The notes: generated by a model from the letters alone, not told the origin. A stretch of 64,000 nucleotides of DNA from Xenopus tropicalis (GCF_000004195.4 NC_030683.2:47939358-48003357); one strand, 5' to 3'; shown: positions 20,476-34,431, counted from the stretch's first letter. Numbers and translations are program-made.

Positions 20476-22142
20476 GAATTGCAGCATCGGCTATTAATCC
20501 TCACAGTTACAAATATCATGTTTAGGAATATCTACCAGTGTGGCATAATCAGAACCAGCAGCACAGGAAATAGCAAAGGAAAAACAATGTTTTCCGAAGC
20601 AATTCTATTGACAAATATAGCTGTGCAATTGTATGTGATGCATCAATATCAAATGCTATTGCAAAAGCTAAATTGCTTGAATTAGGTGCAATTTCTGTTA
20701 TATTTTAAGAGTGGGGGTTGTGTCACTTTTTTGTGCAGCATCAAATATAGTATCAAAAGTGTGTAGCGGCTATTGTATTTAAGCTATTGCTCTAAGCTGC
20801 TGAGGGAATCCTAGAATTACCCCACATCCATGTTGGTAGTAATTCCAGGATTAAAATCACACTTGGGCACTATTCATTGGACCAAAGTGGGCAGACCCAT
20901 TGGTGTCCTGCACAATTATGCCGAGGTGCAAGAAGCATGTTTGGGCACAAGCACCTTTAATAAACAGGATAAACAGTAGTAATTTCCATTCTAGCACAAC
21001 GTCGGGTTGACATATGTTACAATACTTCATAACCCCTACCGCAGAAACAGTCTCAGAAGGAGATCGTCTTTGGAATAATGGCACCACATCATCGAATCTC
21101 TTGGAACTTTACCAGATATCAAAGAATCCTGGTAGAGTAAGAAAAGTTGTTTGTTATCCACAGAGCTGAACTCTGTAAGTAACCTCTGCTAAATGCCGTA
21201 AGGTCCTGGACATTTTCTTACTTCTCACCTACTTTACTACTTTCAGCCATCTATAAAGGGTCTGTTAAATAGATAGCCTTTATTTATTGGTGTCTCAGGT
21301 ATAAACTGAAGCAAAGTCATGTTTTTAAACCTCTGCTTTCCTGAAATCAATTAACCTTTCTCTAATACCAAGGTTTCCACACCCACCTATTTCATTAGTA
21401 TTTATATATCTAAAACATAATTTGGGATTTGTTTTACTCATCTTTTACCTTTTCATTTTCAGGTATGCCTGCTTAATTGCTTCTTCACATGCTTGGATAA
21501 CTTCCCTGTTCTTAATAAAGGTTTCAGCTTTTCTTCCCAATTTCATAGCTAGCAAATTTAATATTTTGCATGTCTAAAATGTAGTGTCTATTCAATCATT
21601 TATACAGTTGTCTCTGCAACGTGAATTAATACTGAGGCAATAACTTAAGTACAAAAAATAATAGCAAGGCACGTGGCCCCTCTTCTTACATCCTAATTCA
21701 CCATCCTGGAAGAGAAAGAGCTTGGAGCCTTATGGCTACATTGCTGCCAGCTTTTGGCAGTACTAGAACCAGACTAGATCTATGAACAGTGGGTTCAGGA
21801 ATGCTTCTTAGTATGTGTATCATTCAGATGTGAAAGCTATTGAGCACCCTGGGTCTGAAGGCATTGGGGAGCCTACATATAGCAGCTGTTACGTAAAGGT
21901 CAGACACAGCCTAATGTAGAGCCAGAGAGGATTTTTTAAGCCTTGCTGATTTTATCTGACTAAAGGTATTAATCAGGTAATCAAAGCAAGGTAAATAATC
22001 AAGTTTTGGCTTTGCACAGGGTAGCCATTAATATCAACCCATAAATGGACCCTAAAAGAGAACGTGAGTAAACTATTAATGCACAAAAAGTTTCGAAGTG
22101 CAAAAATACTTTTTTACACTTGCACAAAGGACCTGGTCGAGA
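20476..22142. other. No gene seen
   Basis: About 1.7 kb of complex sequence. The short open frames carry no recognisable motif. Confidence 0.4.
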
Positions 22143-22318
22143 ATCTTAGGTTTAGCAATCAATACCAGAAAGCAGCAGGTAGGGCCAGAAATATCTGTAT
22201 AGATCCTTTATTGAAAGGGATATAGACTGAAAGCAGGGGGGGTCATTCTTTACAAAGCAATGGTAGGGCCCCATCTGGGATATGCAGTGCAATTGTGGTT
22301 GCCTGTCTTTAAAAGAGT
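22143..22318 (+). pseudogene. CR1 LINE ORF2 fragment
   Basis: The plus-strand translation gives LRFSNQYQKAAGRARNI, then IDLKAGGVILYKAMVGPHLG and YAVQLWLPVFK after one frame shift. These are diverged versions of the CR1 blocks VDNKLSN..ARAN and [20 protein letters not shown] short dead fragment. Confidence 0.75.
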
Positions 22319-23547
22319 CATATGTAAAACCCTACTTCATATAAATAAACCATTTTTATATAAATATACTTTTTTATAAAATAATTTTTGCACAGATAAC
22401 TGTAGTACACTAAAACTAGAATCTAAAGCCTATTAAACTTTAAACCTAAAGTCTATTAAATAATAATAAACTATTAAAAGAAGTTGTTGGCATATGAAAC
22501 ATGGGGAAGGAGAAGAACTTAATTTTTTTTTCTTTTTATTATAGAAGACCAAGTTGAAGACCAAGTCTCTCCACAAGTCATATGTTGATGTCCTTACAGT
22601 GGGTAAACCATTTTTTTTGCAAGACTGTTGTACATTATTATTTGTTTCCATAACTGCATTTAATATTAGTATTTGTAGTGGCTCCTTAATAGCAGACACA
22701 AATTCCATATCTTTAAATAATGGAACCCGAATCCTATTGTTCTCTACCTTCATGCGAAAGTACAATAACTACTACTATAAACCATCCCCATGACAACCAA
22801 ATTTCACATTTATTCCTTGTTGTTTAGTGCGTTTCCATTTATTTCATTGTCACACAGACACTATACATTACGGGATGTCCCTTTCTATCATCTTGATGCC
22901 TGGTGTTTTGTTTTCTTTTAGACATATCATTTCCTGTTTCCAGCTATGATTTTGAAGCAGTGGAGATGGTAAAATTATCATCATCACAGATCATCTTGAG
23001 CGATTGACTGTGCTAGATTTCTTCGGGTGTCTGACCCTTACAATTACCTGAGCAATGTGGAAATTGGTTCTGCTGTTCACAGAAATACAAGTCAGAAAAG
23101 AAAAGGTTTTGTTTTTCTTTTCTTTTCAGCTGTTTACAAGCTTCACGTACAGAAGAGTATAAAAAGGCATACAAACTTAATTCGCTAAATATTATTATTT
23201 TGTATGGAAATATACTTTGAGTAATTTATTGACCAGTTCAGTGTTCAGAGGAAGATGCTCTCTGCAGTACAAATGTTTTAATGCCTGTTCAAACCTGATA
23301 TATGCTGATAACAGATAATAGAAAACGCTGAACCTTTAGTGCTTTAACAGCCAATAAAATGGAGATTTCCCCCTTCAAAATGTAGTAACTTAAATGTTTG
23401 TTTAAATGCCCATAAACATTTATGTCTTTACCAAAACAAGAAAGCTAATATAGTAATGATTTTCAGATGCAATACCCTTTCTGGAGAAGAATGAATTTTG
23501 TTCTGTCACCAACACACTGATTACTGGGGCCAGCTTTACAGACATAA
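22319..23547. other. No gene seen; possible T2-type MITE scrap at 22319-22400
   Basis: 22319-22400 resembles the interior of the repeat at 29688 (ATATGTAAAA, CATATAAATAAA, AAATATACTTT). The rest is unclassified. Confidence 0.35.
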
Positions 23548-23881
23548 TACAGGTATAGGACCCGTTATCCAGAATGCTCAGGACCAAGGGTATTCCGGAT
23601 AAGGGGTCTTTCCGTAATTTGGATCTCCATACCTTAAATCTACTAAAAAAATTAATAAAACATTAATTAAACCCAATAGGATTGTTTTGCATCCAATAAG
23701 GATTATTTATATCTTAGTTGGGATCAATTACAAGGTTCTGTTTTATTACTACAGAGAAAAAGGAAATCAGTTTAAAAAGTCTGAATTATTTGATTAAAAT
23801 GGAGTCTATGGGAGACAAGGCTTTCCATAATTCGGAGCATTCTGGATAACAGGTTTCTGGATAAGGGATCCCATACCTGTA
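23548..23881. mobile_element. Family-1 MITE, full length (334 bp)
   Basis: The left end TACAGGTATAGGACCCGTTA and the right end, whose complement reads TACAGGTATGGGATCCCTTA, are inverted repeats. Subterminal TCCGGATAA/GGATAAC words add to the hairpin. This intact copy is the reference here for the interrupted copies at 34255 and 37624, since its middle (ACCTTAAATCTACT at about 23630) is the site where the others carry insertions. Non-coding. Confidence 0.85.
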
Positions 23882-24689
23882 TAGTTATAAATTTGTTGGT
23901 TATAATATGTAGAGTTATTGCCTCTCAGCCTTGTTGCACACATCTACACATCTGCTTTTTTGACCAATGCAGCATTTTTAGGGGAGCCCGTAGAGGTCAA
24001 AACTGAATTCTGTGCCTGTTATCACTTTCCATTCAAAACAAAAGAAGACCCTTGCTTATTGCAGATGCTGGCAGTGAAAGTTAAATCGCAGCGACTATTC
24101 ACCCCATGTGTCTTCACAGACACATTTTTCAAATATTTACTTTGTTAATGGGCATTTCACATCAGTAAACACACCACCACCCCACAATACTCATATCACA
24201 TGAGTAGAAGAAAAACAAATGCATCAAAAGAAAACCATTACGTTTACTTATTGTTAACATCTTCTTACGCTGATGCCTCATGGGGATGATTCTCGATTTG
24301 TGGAAAAATGCTGGTTAGAATAAGCCCCATATGCTGGTATCAGGTGGAAACTGAAACTTTGCATTTTTCTGCACCTGGGCCGACACAATAGTTCTGGGTG
24401 CAGAAAGTGAAGAAGGCTGATGCAAGTATAGTGGCTGATACTCGGTCTGGGTTTTTCCACAGTCCAGGGATCAGAACCCTGTGGCATCAGCCTTAATGGA
24501 CATTTAGAGGCTTTTGAACAGCAACCAATCAATTCAAATAATTTTGTGACTTGAACTAACTGCTGATTGGCTGTTATTGGAAACTACACTTAATAAATTC
24601 AACACCTATATGTCTATGTGTGAAACTAAACCCCACAGGGCGCATTCACTTACCCAGATGGAGTGCAATTTTGAACACAATGGCCATGT
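23882..24689. other. No gene seen
   Basis: Unclassified. The plus frame at 23918-24148 has no recognisable motif. Confidence 0.35.
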
Positions 24690-25007
24690 AAATTGGATCG
24701 GTATGCTTAAGTCTGCATAAAACATCATTTAAATATTAAATAAACCCAATGGGATTGTTTTGCCTCCAGTAAAAATTTGTTATATCTTAGTTAGGATCAA
24801 GTACAAGGGACTGTTCTATCCTTACAGAGAAATTAATATATGTTATACATTTTTAAATTATTTGCTTGAATTGTAAGGGTGATTATTGGGAAAATTATTG
24901 GAATAATTGGGATGATTATTTGTAAATGGATTGTATGTGAGATGGCCTTCCTGTAATTCTGAGCTTTCTAGATAATAAGTTTCCCAATAACGGATCTCAT
25001 GCCTGTA
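24690..25007. mobile_element. Family-1 MITE, left end missing
   Basis: Contains ATGCTTAAGTCTGC, CAATGGGATTGTTTTGCCTC, TATATCTTAGTTAGGATCAA, then GAGATGGCCTTCCTGTAATT and GGATCTCATGCCTGTA. Same order as 23630-23881, but the first ~90 bp are absent. Confidence 0.75.
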
Positions 25008-26757
25008 TTTAGTTTTATACTAATTTTGTAGTACTTAATTTCATTGGATATCCAGGGTTCCACTGCCTGCTTGTTAATTTTAAGTGACACAGTGAAGTGT
25101 CAAGTTTGCCAGAGTGGTCCGGAATTATTTAAACATTCATTCCTTGGCTCTTACAAGTAAATAACTTTCATAAACAAGAATGGCAGCTTGTGGAAAGATA
25201 ATGAAATACATTTTGTGCCCAATTCTTTTTCTTAAAAAAGTAAGAGTTTGTTTAATACTCCTGTTATTTGAGTGCTGATGGAACATAAATTTATTACAGA
25301 TCATTGGACTGATGAACTGTTATCTGTACTAAACTAAATGAATTCACTGGGCAACATTGGTGTCTTGGGTGAATGCTTCTGTAATTTGGAAATTAAAGCA
25401 ATCACATTTTTCTGATATACTTACCAGGAGAAAAGGTCTACGCCACATTAAAACCAACTGTGTATATCCTCAGATATCATTTCTGAGTTTAGTCTAATTG
25501 ATAGATTTAGATATAATTGTTAATAAATCTTTGAGCAAAAGAGAAATGGAATAATGACTGAGCTACGTGGAATAAATTAGCTGTCATGGGAGCTGCTTTC
25601 ATATCAGCAGGTTTCAGTAACATTATCTCATCCTTATTATCTAGGTTATGCTTCTCACAGCTGCAAGCACTACAGGATGGAATGATAAAGATCCTTCAAT
25701 TATGTTTCTGGCTTTTAAAAGTGATAGTAATGTTAGGGGTGCTTTGTAGTGCACATTTATTGGATAAATATATTATTCCTAACATTATTTCAAAGCTTGT
25801 GTATTTTTTGTTCTATGATGACAGCAAGAATATCAAGGGAAATGGTGCTGTAATAAAACAGTTTGCATAATCAAAATGCTTTAATGAAAAACACTGCATC
25901 AAAGAACCACTCGCTGCTGTTATTGTAGTGTCATTTGTTAAATAACCTTGCAGGATCCACTAGAGTTCAAACCTTAAAAAACTAATCAGCACCACTAATA
26001 GCTTTTGTAATGAGATTATAGAGGCAGCCAATGCTATACAGAATATATTATTTGTTGGCTGCTTCTGGATTATCTACCTAGATGCTGACCAATGAACAGC
26101 TTTCAATTTACATCTGTATCCTGCATTCGGCATAGTCTGGATAACATAGAAGCAAGTAGTTATCTGATGCAGTATTTCTCATTAAAAGGCTTTGATAATG
26201 CAAACAGATACTTTCCAGTGCTGTCTATAAAACCATAGCTTTTTTTCTATTACTTGGAAGTGTTTTATGCGGTTAGAATCAGCAGACTGCAAATGAAATG
26301 AAACTGTTTTGGACTACTGCAGTAAAAAAAAAATGATAAAAAAAATATATATATATATGTAGAAATAAGTTCAAATATACAAAGGGAAAAGTTACCTATA
26401 TTAATATTCCAAACTGTTACATAGAGACAAAACAGAGTCAGAGTGTGTGTGTGTGTGTGGGGGGGGGGGAGGGAATTATGACAATACCCTTCTGCGCAGC
26501 CTGCAAGTTCCATTGTCTTGTGCGCCCCCTTTGAAACTGAGTTTCTGCACAAGCTTGCATGCCATAAAGACAGGCCATAATCTCCATGTAGCACGAAAAG
26601 TGTTATGAAAAGAAAATTTGAGGTTTTCATTCTACATTTTCATTTGTTTGTGCTTTTTCAATTTGGATCTTTTAATAAATGAGTAGACTTTCATGGTTTT
26701 AGTGGAAATGAGTATATTTGTGGTTTCAAGAAACTCTAAAAACACTAAAATCAGAAT
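25008..26757. other. No gene seen; simple repeats at 26325-26470
   Basis: (A)n, (TA)n, (GT)9 at about 26441-26458 and poly-G at about 26459-26469. The rest is unclassified AT-rich sequence. Confidence 0.45.
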
Positions 26758-28003
26758 GCTACATAGTTACATAGGGTTGAAAAAAGACCAGAGTCCATCA
26801 GGTTCAACCCATCCAAGTAAACCTAGCACACACAACCCACACCTACCAATCTATACACTCACATACATAAACTATATATACAACCACTAATACTAACTGT
26901 AGATATTAGTATCACAATAGCCTTGGATACTATGCTTATTCAAAAACGTATCCAGGCCCCTCTTAAAGGCATTAACAGAATCTGCCATTACCACATCACT
27001 AGGAAGGGCATTCCCCAACCTCACTGCCCTCACCGTGAAAAACCACCTACACTGCTTCAAATGGAAGCTCCGTTCCCCTAATCTAAAGGGGTGGCCTCTG
27101 GTGCATTGATCGTTTTTATGGGAAAAAAGAACATACCCTATCTGCCTATAATCCCCTCTAATGTACTTGTACAGAGTAATCATGTCCCCTCGCAAGCGTC
27201 TCTTTTCCAACCGTGACAGTCTAACCTCATAGCTTAATCTTCCATCCCCTTTACCAGTTTCTGCACTCTCTCCAGCTCATTAATATCCTTCTTAAGGACT
27301 GGAGCCCAAAACTGCACTGCATACTCAAGGTGAGGCCTTACCAGGGACCTATAAAGAGGCAAAGTTATATTTACATCCCTTGAGTCAATGCCTTTTTTTT
27401 TTTATACAAGACAGCACTTTATTTGCTTTAGTAGCCACAGAATGACACTGCCTGGAATTAGACAACTTGTTATCTACAAAAACTCCTAGATCCTTCTCCA
27501 TTTAGGATTCCCCCAACAAACTACCATTCAGGAGATAGTTCACATTTTCAGCAAAAATAGAAACAATACTGTCTATGCCCACCTCCAGGTCATTAATAAA
27601 CAAGTTAAAAAGCAAAGGCCCAAGGACTGACCCCTGCGGTACTCCACTAACCACACTGGCCCAATTAGAAAATGTTCCATTTACCACCACTCTTTGTAAT
27701 CTATCCTTCAGCCAGTTCTCTATCCAATTACAAATATTATGTTCTAGGCCAATATTCCTCAATTTGATCATTAACCTTCTGTGAGGTACTGTATCAAACG
27801 CTTTAGCAAAGTCCAAGTAGATGACATCAACTACCATTCCAGCATCGAGGTTCCTGCTCACCTCCTCATAAAAGGCGACTAAATTAGTCTGACAAGATCT
27901 GTTACGCATAAAACCATGCTGGCACAAACATAGTATTGTAAACTGCAATATATTCAAGTACCCTATCCCTTATTACTGCTTCCAAAAGCTTTCCTACTAT
28001 ATT
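26758..28003 (-). pseudogene. CR1 LINE ORF2 3' half with 3' tail, several frameshifts
   Basis: The largest LINE piece. Minus-strand reading from 28003: IVGKLLEAVIRDRVLEY, HGFMRNRSCQTNLVAFYEEV, RT motif A VIYLDFAKAFDTVPH, motif B GVPQGSVLGPLLFNLFINDL, motif C degraded to FAENVNYL where FADD is expected. After a deleted or scrambled connection come the EKDLG-type blocks (27240-27500), then EKRRLRGDMITLYKYIRGDY and SVNAFKRGLDTFLNKH, a stop, and a 3' UTR ending at GGTTGAA...CCCTATGTAACTATGTAGC. Loss of the catalytic Asp pair and the multiple frames make it inactive. 5'-truncated, as usual for CR1. Confidence 0.9.
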
Positions 28004-28420
28004 GTTCTTCAATAATGTTTCTGACCTCTTGATTTTTCAGTCAGGCAATAATGTTTTGAGTTAAGGCATATCTCTTATAACCTGGCATCTGTGTCCTTTA
28101 TGTTGTTTGTTTTAGAAATTGTTGTCATACCATGTGTTCTGATAAGGGATGTTCTGCCCTGAGTCAGCCTATGGGATGCTGAGTCCCCTCGCCCCCCTGC
28201 ACTTAGCAGAGCTAAAATTCCAATTTAAAAATCAGAATTTCGGCTATTATAAGTTACCAGGAACAGCTTTTTGCCACCTCTTGTAATTTCAGGGATTGCT
28301 GATGGCTGAGGCTAGTATCTTAACTTGCCTCATAGCAGCAGCGCCCCTGGTTCTGATCAGTAATAAACTGAATCTTATTACAAATGGTTTTATCACTAAA
28401 TGGAGGAAAATGCTCATGAC
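28004..28420. other. No gene seen
   Basis: Unclassified sequence between the CR1 remnant and a family-4 repeat. Confidence 0.35.
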
Positions 28421-28735
28421 TAAAGGTGGCCATACATAGGGAGCTTTCAGCTGCAGATTCCGAGTTCTTAAGAATGACTAAGCAGCTTGTCTGCCCATGT
28501 ATGGGGCCCTTGGACAGGCCAATGTCAATCTGACTGGTGTGGTTTTTCGTTGGATCAGGGACCACATTGGCTCACTGATGCAGTCCTCACTCCATATTTT
28601 CCTATCCCCTTTATTGCAATGTGAATGTTTTGCCCCAGGTCCAAACAATCTCATTAGCAAAATATTGCCCACCAAAGGTAGACATATGTGGGGGAAAGAT
28701 TTGCTTGTTTGGAGATGAGCAAATCTTACTGTGTA
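28421..28735. mobile_element. Family-4 repeat (TAAAGGTGGCCATACAT end)
   Basis: Starts TAAAGGTGGCCATACATAGG and shares ordered blocks with 18790-19060, including CAGCTTGTCTGCCCATGTAT, GGATCAGGGACCAC, TCACTGATG and AATATTGCCCACC. The right boundary is uncertain. No coding capacity. Confidence 0.6.
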
Positions 28736-30200
28736 TTAAGCAAATTGTAACTGAAGTCCCTGAGTGTTGATTTTTCTTGGTCACTGATTGATTTGTTTTG
28801 CTGAAGTAGGATGGAGGCAGTTCAGAGCTGTCTGTAAACCCCACGAGTGCCTATAACTTGCATCAACAGACTACATGATTTCTCTGGCTAGATGAACTGC
28901 AGTCCAAGCAAAGCATACCCGTAGTCCTATGCATACAGCAATAATAAAGCAGTTTGACTGACAATTGTTAAAACTCTACAAGCTGGTCTACAAAATTAAA
29001 TAAAGTTGCATAGAAGTAATGGTTACAGTATTCTTTTTATCTAAGATAGCTAAGAATCTTATCTCTAGGGCAGAAAAGTGTGATTTTACGGCATTTTTCA
29101 ATTCTTCCCTACCTCAGGCTATTACTTTATCTCTGTTTGCTTTAGATACTCGCAAATTTAATTTTAGATACTGTGCTGCTTCTTATAAACAAAGGCATGT
29201 CATACTTTCTTTGGTAAAAATGTCAGAGTTTAACTACAGATGCGCTGCATTTGTTTTGGGCTTATACATAAAGCCATTTTGTATTAAAGAATTTAGACTC
29301 TGCAGGTAACTACCTGTAGAAGTGGCTGGAATATCTGACTGCTATATTATCATCCAGAATTTCTTTTCGAGTGGTATACAACTAATTGATTTGGTTTGCC
29401 CTTGTACAGTGCCAACTGCAACAGTTACTGTAGGTTTTGAGGTTTAAGATATAATTTTAATCGGCACCACCCTCTTTCTACAAAATTTGGAAGAATTCAG
29501 TGTAGCTTAAATTTAGTAAAGCTAAATCTACCATCTGTTTACTTCAGATACATTATGTAACAGTATAATCTTTAAAAAATGGTGTGATAAGAAATTGCAG
29601 AGTCTGGAGATTTCAGTGATAAGCCCTTCTGTCTGTAAGATCTTTGTTATGTTCTGCATTTTACTGCAACTTTATAAATACAAGCAATTAAAGGGAAACT
29701 ATACCCTTGAACATATATATAGGCTATATGTAAAAGACTTTCACATAAATAAAGTATTTTCACGAAAATATACTATCCTACTGTCGTTGTGTGCATGTAT
29801 AAGGAGTGATGTCTGTGCAGCTACTGTAATTAAAGGTGTTTCTTCCAGATACATAACCCGTTCCTAGTTCCTTTCCTTCTTCTTCTGCTGCTAATGGAAG
29901 GGCTTCCAGTTTTTATCCATTTGCCCTCCATAATGACCAGACCCAAGTCACTCAAAGTTTGTTTTGTAAACATCCCGTATCAGTAACGAAACACTCTCCA
30001 GCAGGTGTCACTGTAGACCATGAAATACTCCAAGTCCCACAGGTATCCATTGATTTCCTAGTAATGTGCCATACTGGATACGGTTAGGTGTCGCTGTATA
30101 CTGTGTCCCAGTTCACCCAATTCCTGTTGAACGAGTTTTCCTGGGAGATGGTCAGTATTGTTTACATGGATTCAGTTGGGGAAGGTGACTCTCTTCACTA
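28736..30200. other. No gene seen; possible T2-type MITE end at 29688
   Basis: TTAAAGGGAAACTATACCC at 29688-29706 looks like a T2-type terminal repeat with its TTAA. No matching right end found. Otherwise unclassified. Confidence 0.35.
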
Positions 30201-30385
30201 GGGGGTATATTTATCATGCTGTGTAAAAAGTTGAGCAAAGCATTACCGTTATGTTGCCCAGAGTGACCAATCAGCTTTGCTTTGGTTTTATAACTGTTAA
30301 AATCTAATTGCTGATTGGTTGCCCTGGGCAACATCACCAGTAACGTGTCACTCCACTTTATGCACAGCATGATACATATACCCCC
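30201..30385. mobile_element. Small foldback MITE (GGGGGTATATTTATCATGCT ends)
   Basis: The left end GGGGGTATATTTATCATGCT and the right end, whose complement reads GGGGGTATATGTATCATGCT, are inverted repeats. Inner TTGCCCAGAGTGACCAATCA and TGATTGGTTGCCCTGGGCAA also pair. 185 bp. No matching flanking duplication. Confidence 0.75.
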
Positions 30386-31056
30386 AACTGTCTTTCCCAA
30401 CCTTTCTTTGTTTAGCATAGTGATGTTTCCAAAGGCTTCGACAGACGTTTGATTGTTTGTGACAGTGTCTGTGGAAGCTGATTTTTCAAAGCTTGCTTGG
30501 ATCCCTATTAATGTCTTTTTGACCAATATTATTCAATGAACATTGTCCAATATAACACAACTTACACAACTTATTTATATGTAATGTACCTTTTGAGAAC
30601 CCTTTACCGCTCATGCGACAGTATAATAGAGATTGCACATTTTTTATATTGTGCCAGTTCACAGTAATATAATAAAACTTCTTAATGAAAAAATTGTTAT
30701 TTTCCCGCTAACAATTACATCATCTTCAAGCACATCTTATACATTCACAATGCACAAATAAAATTTGCAAAGCAATAATAAACTAAAGAAAAATATTACA
30801 TTGTGAAATGTGAATTGTTATTCTTATTTGTGCTGTTTTTTTTTGTTTACGACTTTTACTACACCCCCCCAGAAGGTTTAAATTCCGATGTCTGCATTCA
30901 TAATAATGATGTCTACTTTTTTTTTACCTGGCACAACAGACCATGTTTGATCAGAAATCCTGCAGGATGCCTTTAGGATTCCCCATTAGATCTGACCTTC
31001 ATAGTCCAGCCATATGCGAGTATATCAAGGGACTTACTGTAGTGATGTACTAGGAA

Positions 31057-31276
31057 TAGTGATGAGCAAATCTGTCCCACTTCACTTCGCCAAAAATGTT
31101 GGAAACATTTCAAAAGATTTGCAAAAAGGCCACTAAACTGCGAAAATTGTTGTGCAACAATTTTTTGGACATAGGTGACAATTTTTTTGGAAAGTAATGC
31201 AAAAAATAACCCCCCAACGGCGAACCAAGGAAATTCCCTGCGAATCCATGCCTGGCAAATTATTTGCCCATCACTA
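31057..31276. mobile_element. Family-2 MITE (TAGTGATGAGC ends)
   Basis: Begins TAGTGATGAGCAAATCTGTC and ends TATTTGCCCATCACTA. Internal TTTCAAAAGATTTGC-type words match relatives. Flanking octamers do not match, so the duplication has decayed or one edge is rearranged. Confidence 0.75.
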
Positions 31277-31297
31277 AATGACATGATAGCACACATA

Positions 31298-31960
31298 GGG
31301 GCCGATACATTAAAGGTCGATAAAACAAGTGCTATTTATAGCATGCGATAAAAATTTTATCACTTCTTATTTTTTGTGACTTAACGCTCGGTTTACTAAA
31401 AGGACACTTGTCATAATTAAGAAGCGATGTTCCTTGAGTTATATATCTTGCAATGACATATGTGCAAGCGATATATTACGCAGCTCGCGACATATGCAGC
31501 GCGCGACATATGCAGCGCGCGATATATTACGCACATAACCATTACTTTCTGAAAATCACCATTTCCCTGAAAACTGGAGGATGCATCACTCTAGGGCCAA
31601 CACATACTTGAAAAAATACGACTGCAAACTCCATGTTGTGTTGCCAAAAGCTCACGAACTGCAATTTTCTTTAAGTACCGCCTACCCCAAGTAGGTGTTA
31701 ATAGTTGCACAGATTAACGCAATATTTTGCATGTTTAACGCTTTATATGTGTTTGTGAATCATGCGTTAGTACTATTTCTATTCACTAATTAACAAAATG
31801 CGTTTGAAGTAGCGCTTTGTGACAATGCGTTTTTTTTCGCATGCGATATGCGGATTAACGCATGTGAAATGACTTTGCTGAATCGGTACTTATTTATCAG
31901 ATGCTTTTTAACGCAAAAAAGCATGCGATAAGTGTTATCGACCTTTAGTAAATTAGCCCC
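31298..31960. mobile_element. Family-3 foldback MITE, 663 bp
   Basis: The left end GGGGCCGATACATTAAAGGT and the right end, whose complement reads GGGGCTAATTTACTAAAGGT, are inverted repeats. ATA flanks both sides (31295-31297, 31961-31963). Arms share GCTATTTATAGCATGCG and GACACTTGTCATAATTAAGA with the 46721 element. A 28-31 bp cluster with GCGCGCGACATATGCA repeats around 31470-31530. The right arm has diverged more than in the 46721 copy. Confidence 0.8.
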
Positions 31961-31963
31961 ATA

Positions 31964-34254
31964 CTATCTTAGTGCTATGAAGTCAAATCAATTCCCTGGC
32001 ATAGCGCACCACAGACCTTTCTCATGTATTTTGAAAACAGATAAATTAGGAGAAAACATTCTGTAATTAATAAAAGAAATAACAAAATTGTTGAAATTCA
32101 TCACTGCGCAATATATTGTGTAAAATTATCTAATTCTGTAGTACAGTTAGAAATTGTTTTTGGTGACCCCAATGTGACATTTGTGGTTTTAGTGGAAATA
32201 ACTCTACTTGTGGTTTCAAAAACCTCTAAAGCCATGAACATTATGTTGATAAATGGGCCTCCCCGAGTCTCATTTTGTTGCTGGTTTGTTTATAGCATGG
32301 ATGTTAGTGCAGCTGCCACGTAAGTTAAAAAGAGTATTGGAGACGAAAACACTGTTATTCTTCTGTCTCTTATATTCTGACATTTATTTATAGACAATAT
32401 TTTTAAGACCTGTAGCTTTCTTTCCAATTCTAAATACTGAACTAGAATTACGTTTGTAACTTTGCAGTCATACCAAATGTCATTGTACTTTCATTTTTCA
32501 TCCAATTCAACATGACATTAAATATTATCAGACATATAGATACCAAGTACAGAATGACATAAGGCACAAACAGAATGTTGTCTGAAGCAAATGCTTTATA
32601 AGGAATTGTACCGTGCGGAATGCAGAATATGTGGATGACATAAGTATTACTGTTCTGTTCGTACTTCAGATGACACTCAGAAGAGAGCTTTATTTTGTAC
32701 CAAGTGATGCTTTGACTGCTGCATGTTAATCTGAGAATGTTTCTTCTTTTCAATTTTCATAGCTGCCAAAACCAGTGTGACAACCTAATAACACAATGGT
32801 AAGATTATAGGTATAACCTTAGAAATACTGATATTAACTATGAGAAACCTGTGCAAAAGGCAATGCATTCCATTTTAATATGAGTTCCAGTGCTAAAATG
32901 CAATACAGATGAGTGTTTAAGGCCACAGGTAATTCTTAATCCCTTTGCAGGATCACAAAAACAAATAACAGATGTTTCATACAAACAAATATTAAATATC
33001 AAACCACAGCAGACGTGCACAGCTTAACTCACAGAGTAGGAAAAAAAGGCAACCTATATTTTATTTGATAGGTGTTTCTAAACAAATAATACTGGGAAAA
33101 GTGAACTTTTAGGACACTGCTGTGACATAAAAATACTATCATATTAGCCATACTGGCCTCTGGAGGAAAATCTTTTTCAATCTAAGGATGTCCCTGACTA
33201 TCCCTCTGGTTTCCAAATTCTTCTACTATTTGTTATTCAAAGGGTGCCACTGGGGCAATGAAAGTACATTTTCTCTAGGACTGCAAGAAGAAAATAAATA
33301 TTATAACTGATGGAGAGCGAATAAAGTAACAACAGTTTTTATGAGATAACAACAACTAAGTGGCTGTGGTTCCTATCCATATATTAACTAATATGCTCAC
33401 AGTAATGCCAATCATTCATTATTATAATACAGTAGCCTTCAATTTACAGCCATTTTACAGATCAGTCTTTAGAATCCAGCAAATCGGAATACACAAGCTG
33501 AGTATACTTTACTGAAGCTTTTTGGCACAACATAACCCAAAATTTACCAACTACTTATCTACTTAGTTGATGTTTTCCTTGATATGAAACAGTACTCTGG
33601 CTTGTGTGTTTTCCTCTGTCTCTCATAGGAGTCAGATAAGCCTCCATCTAGTCTCTGGAACATCATATGCAAAGAATAAATGGGAAGATTTATGAACATA
33701 GAGCCGCATGCAATAGAACAGTTGCACAACCTTTATCAGAAGAGGCAGGATGGATGCATTGGCAAACATGTGGAAGTGCAAGAGCATGTTTTTATACAAG
33801 TACCTTAATGAACTAAATGCACTCTTTACTAAGTCCGTTTTAGATCATCTGCACTTGCAAACTGAAGTGTGAACAGGTCATGCTAAATGTGGAAATGTAT
33901 AGAGACTTTTAAGTACTAAAAGTAGCAAAAAGAACTGTTATAAAGCTTGAAAATGTCAATAAGATAGGTAGGTATAATTTTGCCAGCTATGGAACCTACG
34001 TGGATAAAATTTTTGGTGTAGCTTAAGCAGATAATGCATGTACACCTACTTTGAAATACCATGTATTAATATAGCTAAAACATTTAGCGTTACAGTGCCA
34101 TCTAAAACCACAAAAGGGAGAAAGAATCTGTAGGCCTGTTTTAAAACTAGTGCAAGTCTTAAGTTAATAAAGAAAGAGTTATCTCAAGTTTGTCTCAAAA
34201 TGGTCTTTACTGGTATGCTGATATTTTTCCAGAAACCTTGGCTAGCATTGGTAG
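31964..34254. other. Long AT-rich stretch without genes
   Basis: Nearly 2.3 kb with no recognised repeats or coding motifs. It is one of the longer apparently repeat-free intervals. Confidence 0.4.
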
Positions 34255-34431
34255 TACAGTTATGGGATCCCTTATCCAGAAACCCATTATCCAGAAAGCT
34301 CCGAATTACGGAAAGGCTGTCTCCCATAAACTCCATTTTAATAAAATAATACAGAATTTTAAAACTGATTTCCTTTTTCTCTGTAGTAATAAAACAGTAC
34401 CTTATATTTGATCCTAACTAAGACATAGATA

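Noticed and set aside
26265..26630. 121-codon minus frame with HTHTHTL repeat
   Set aside because: The repeat comes from a (GT)n microsatellite. The rest is hydrophobic low-complexity sequence.
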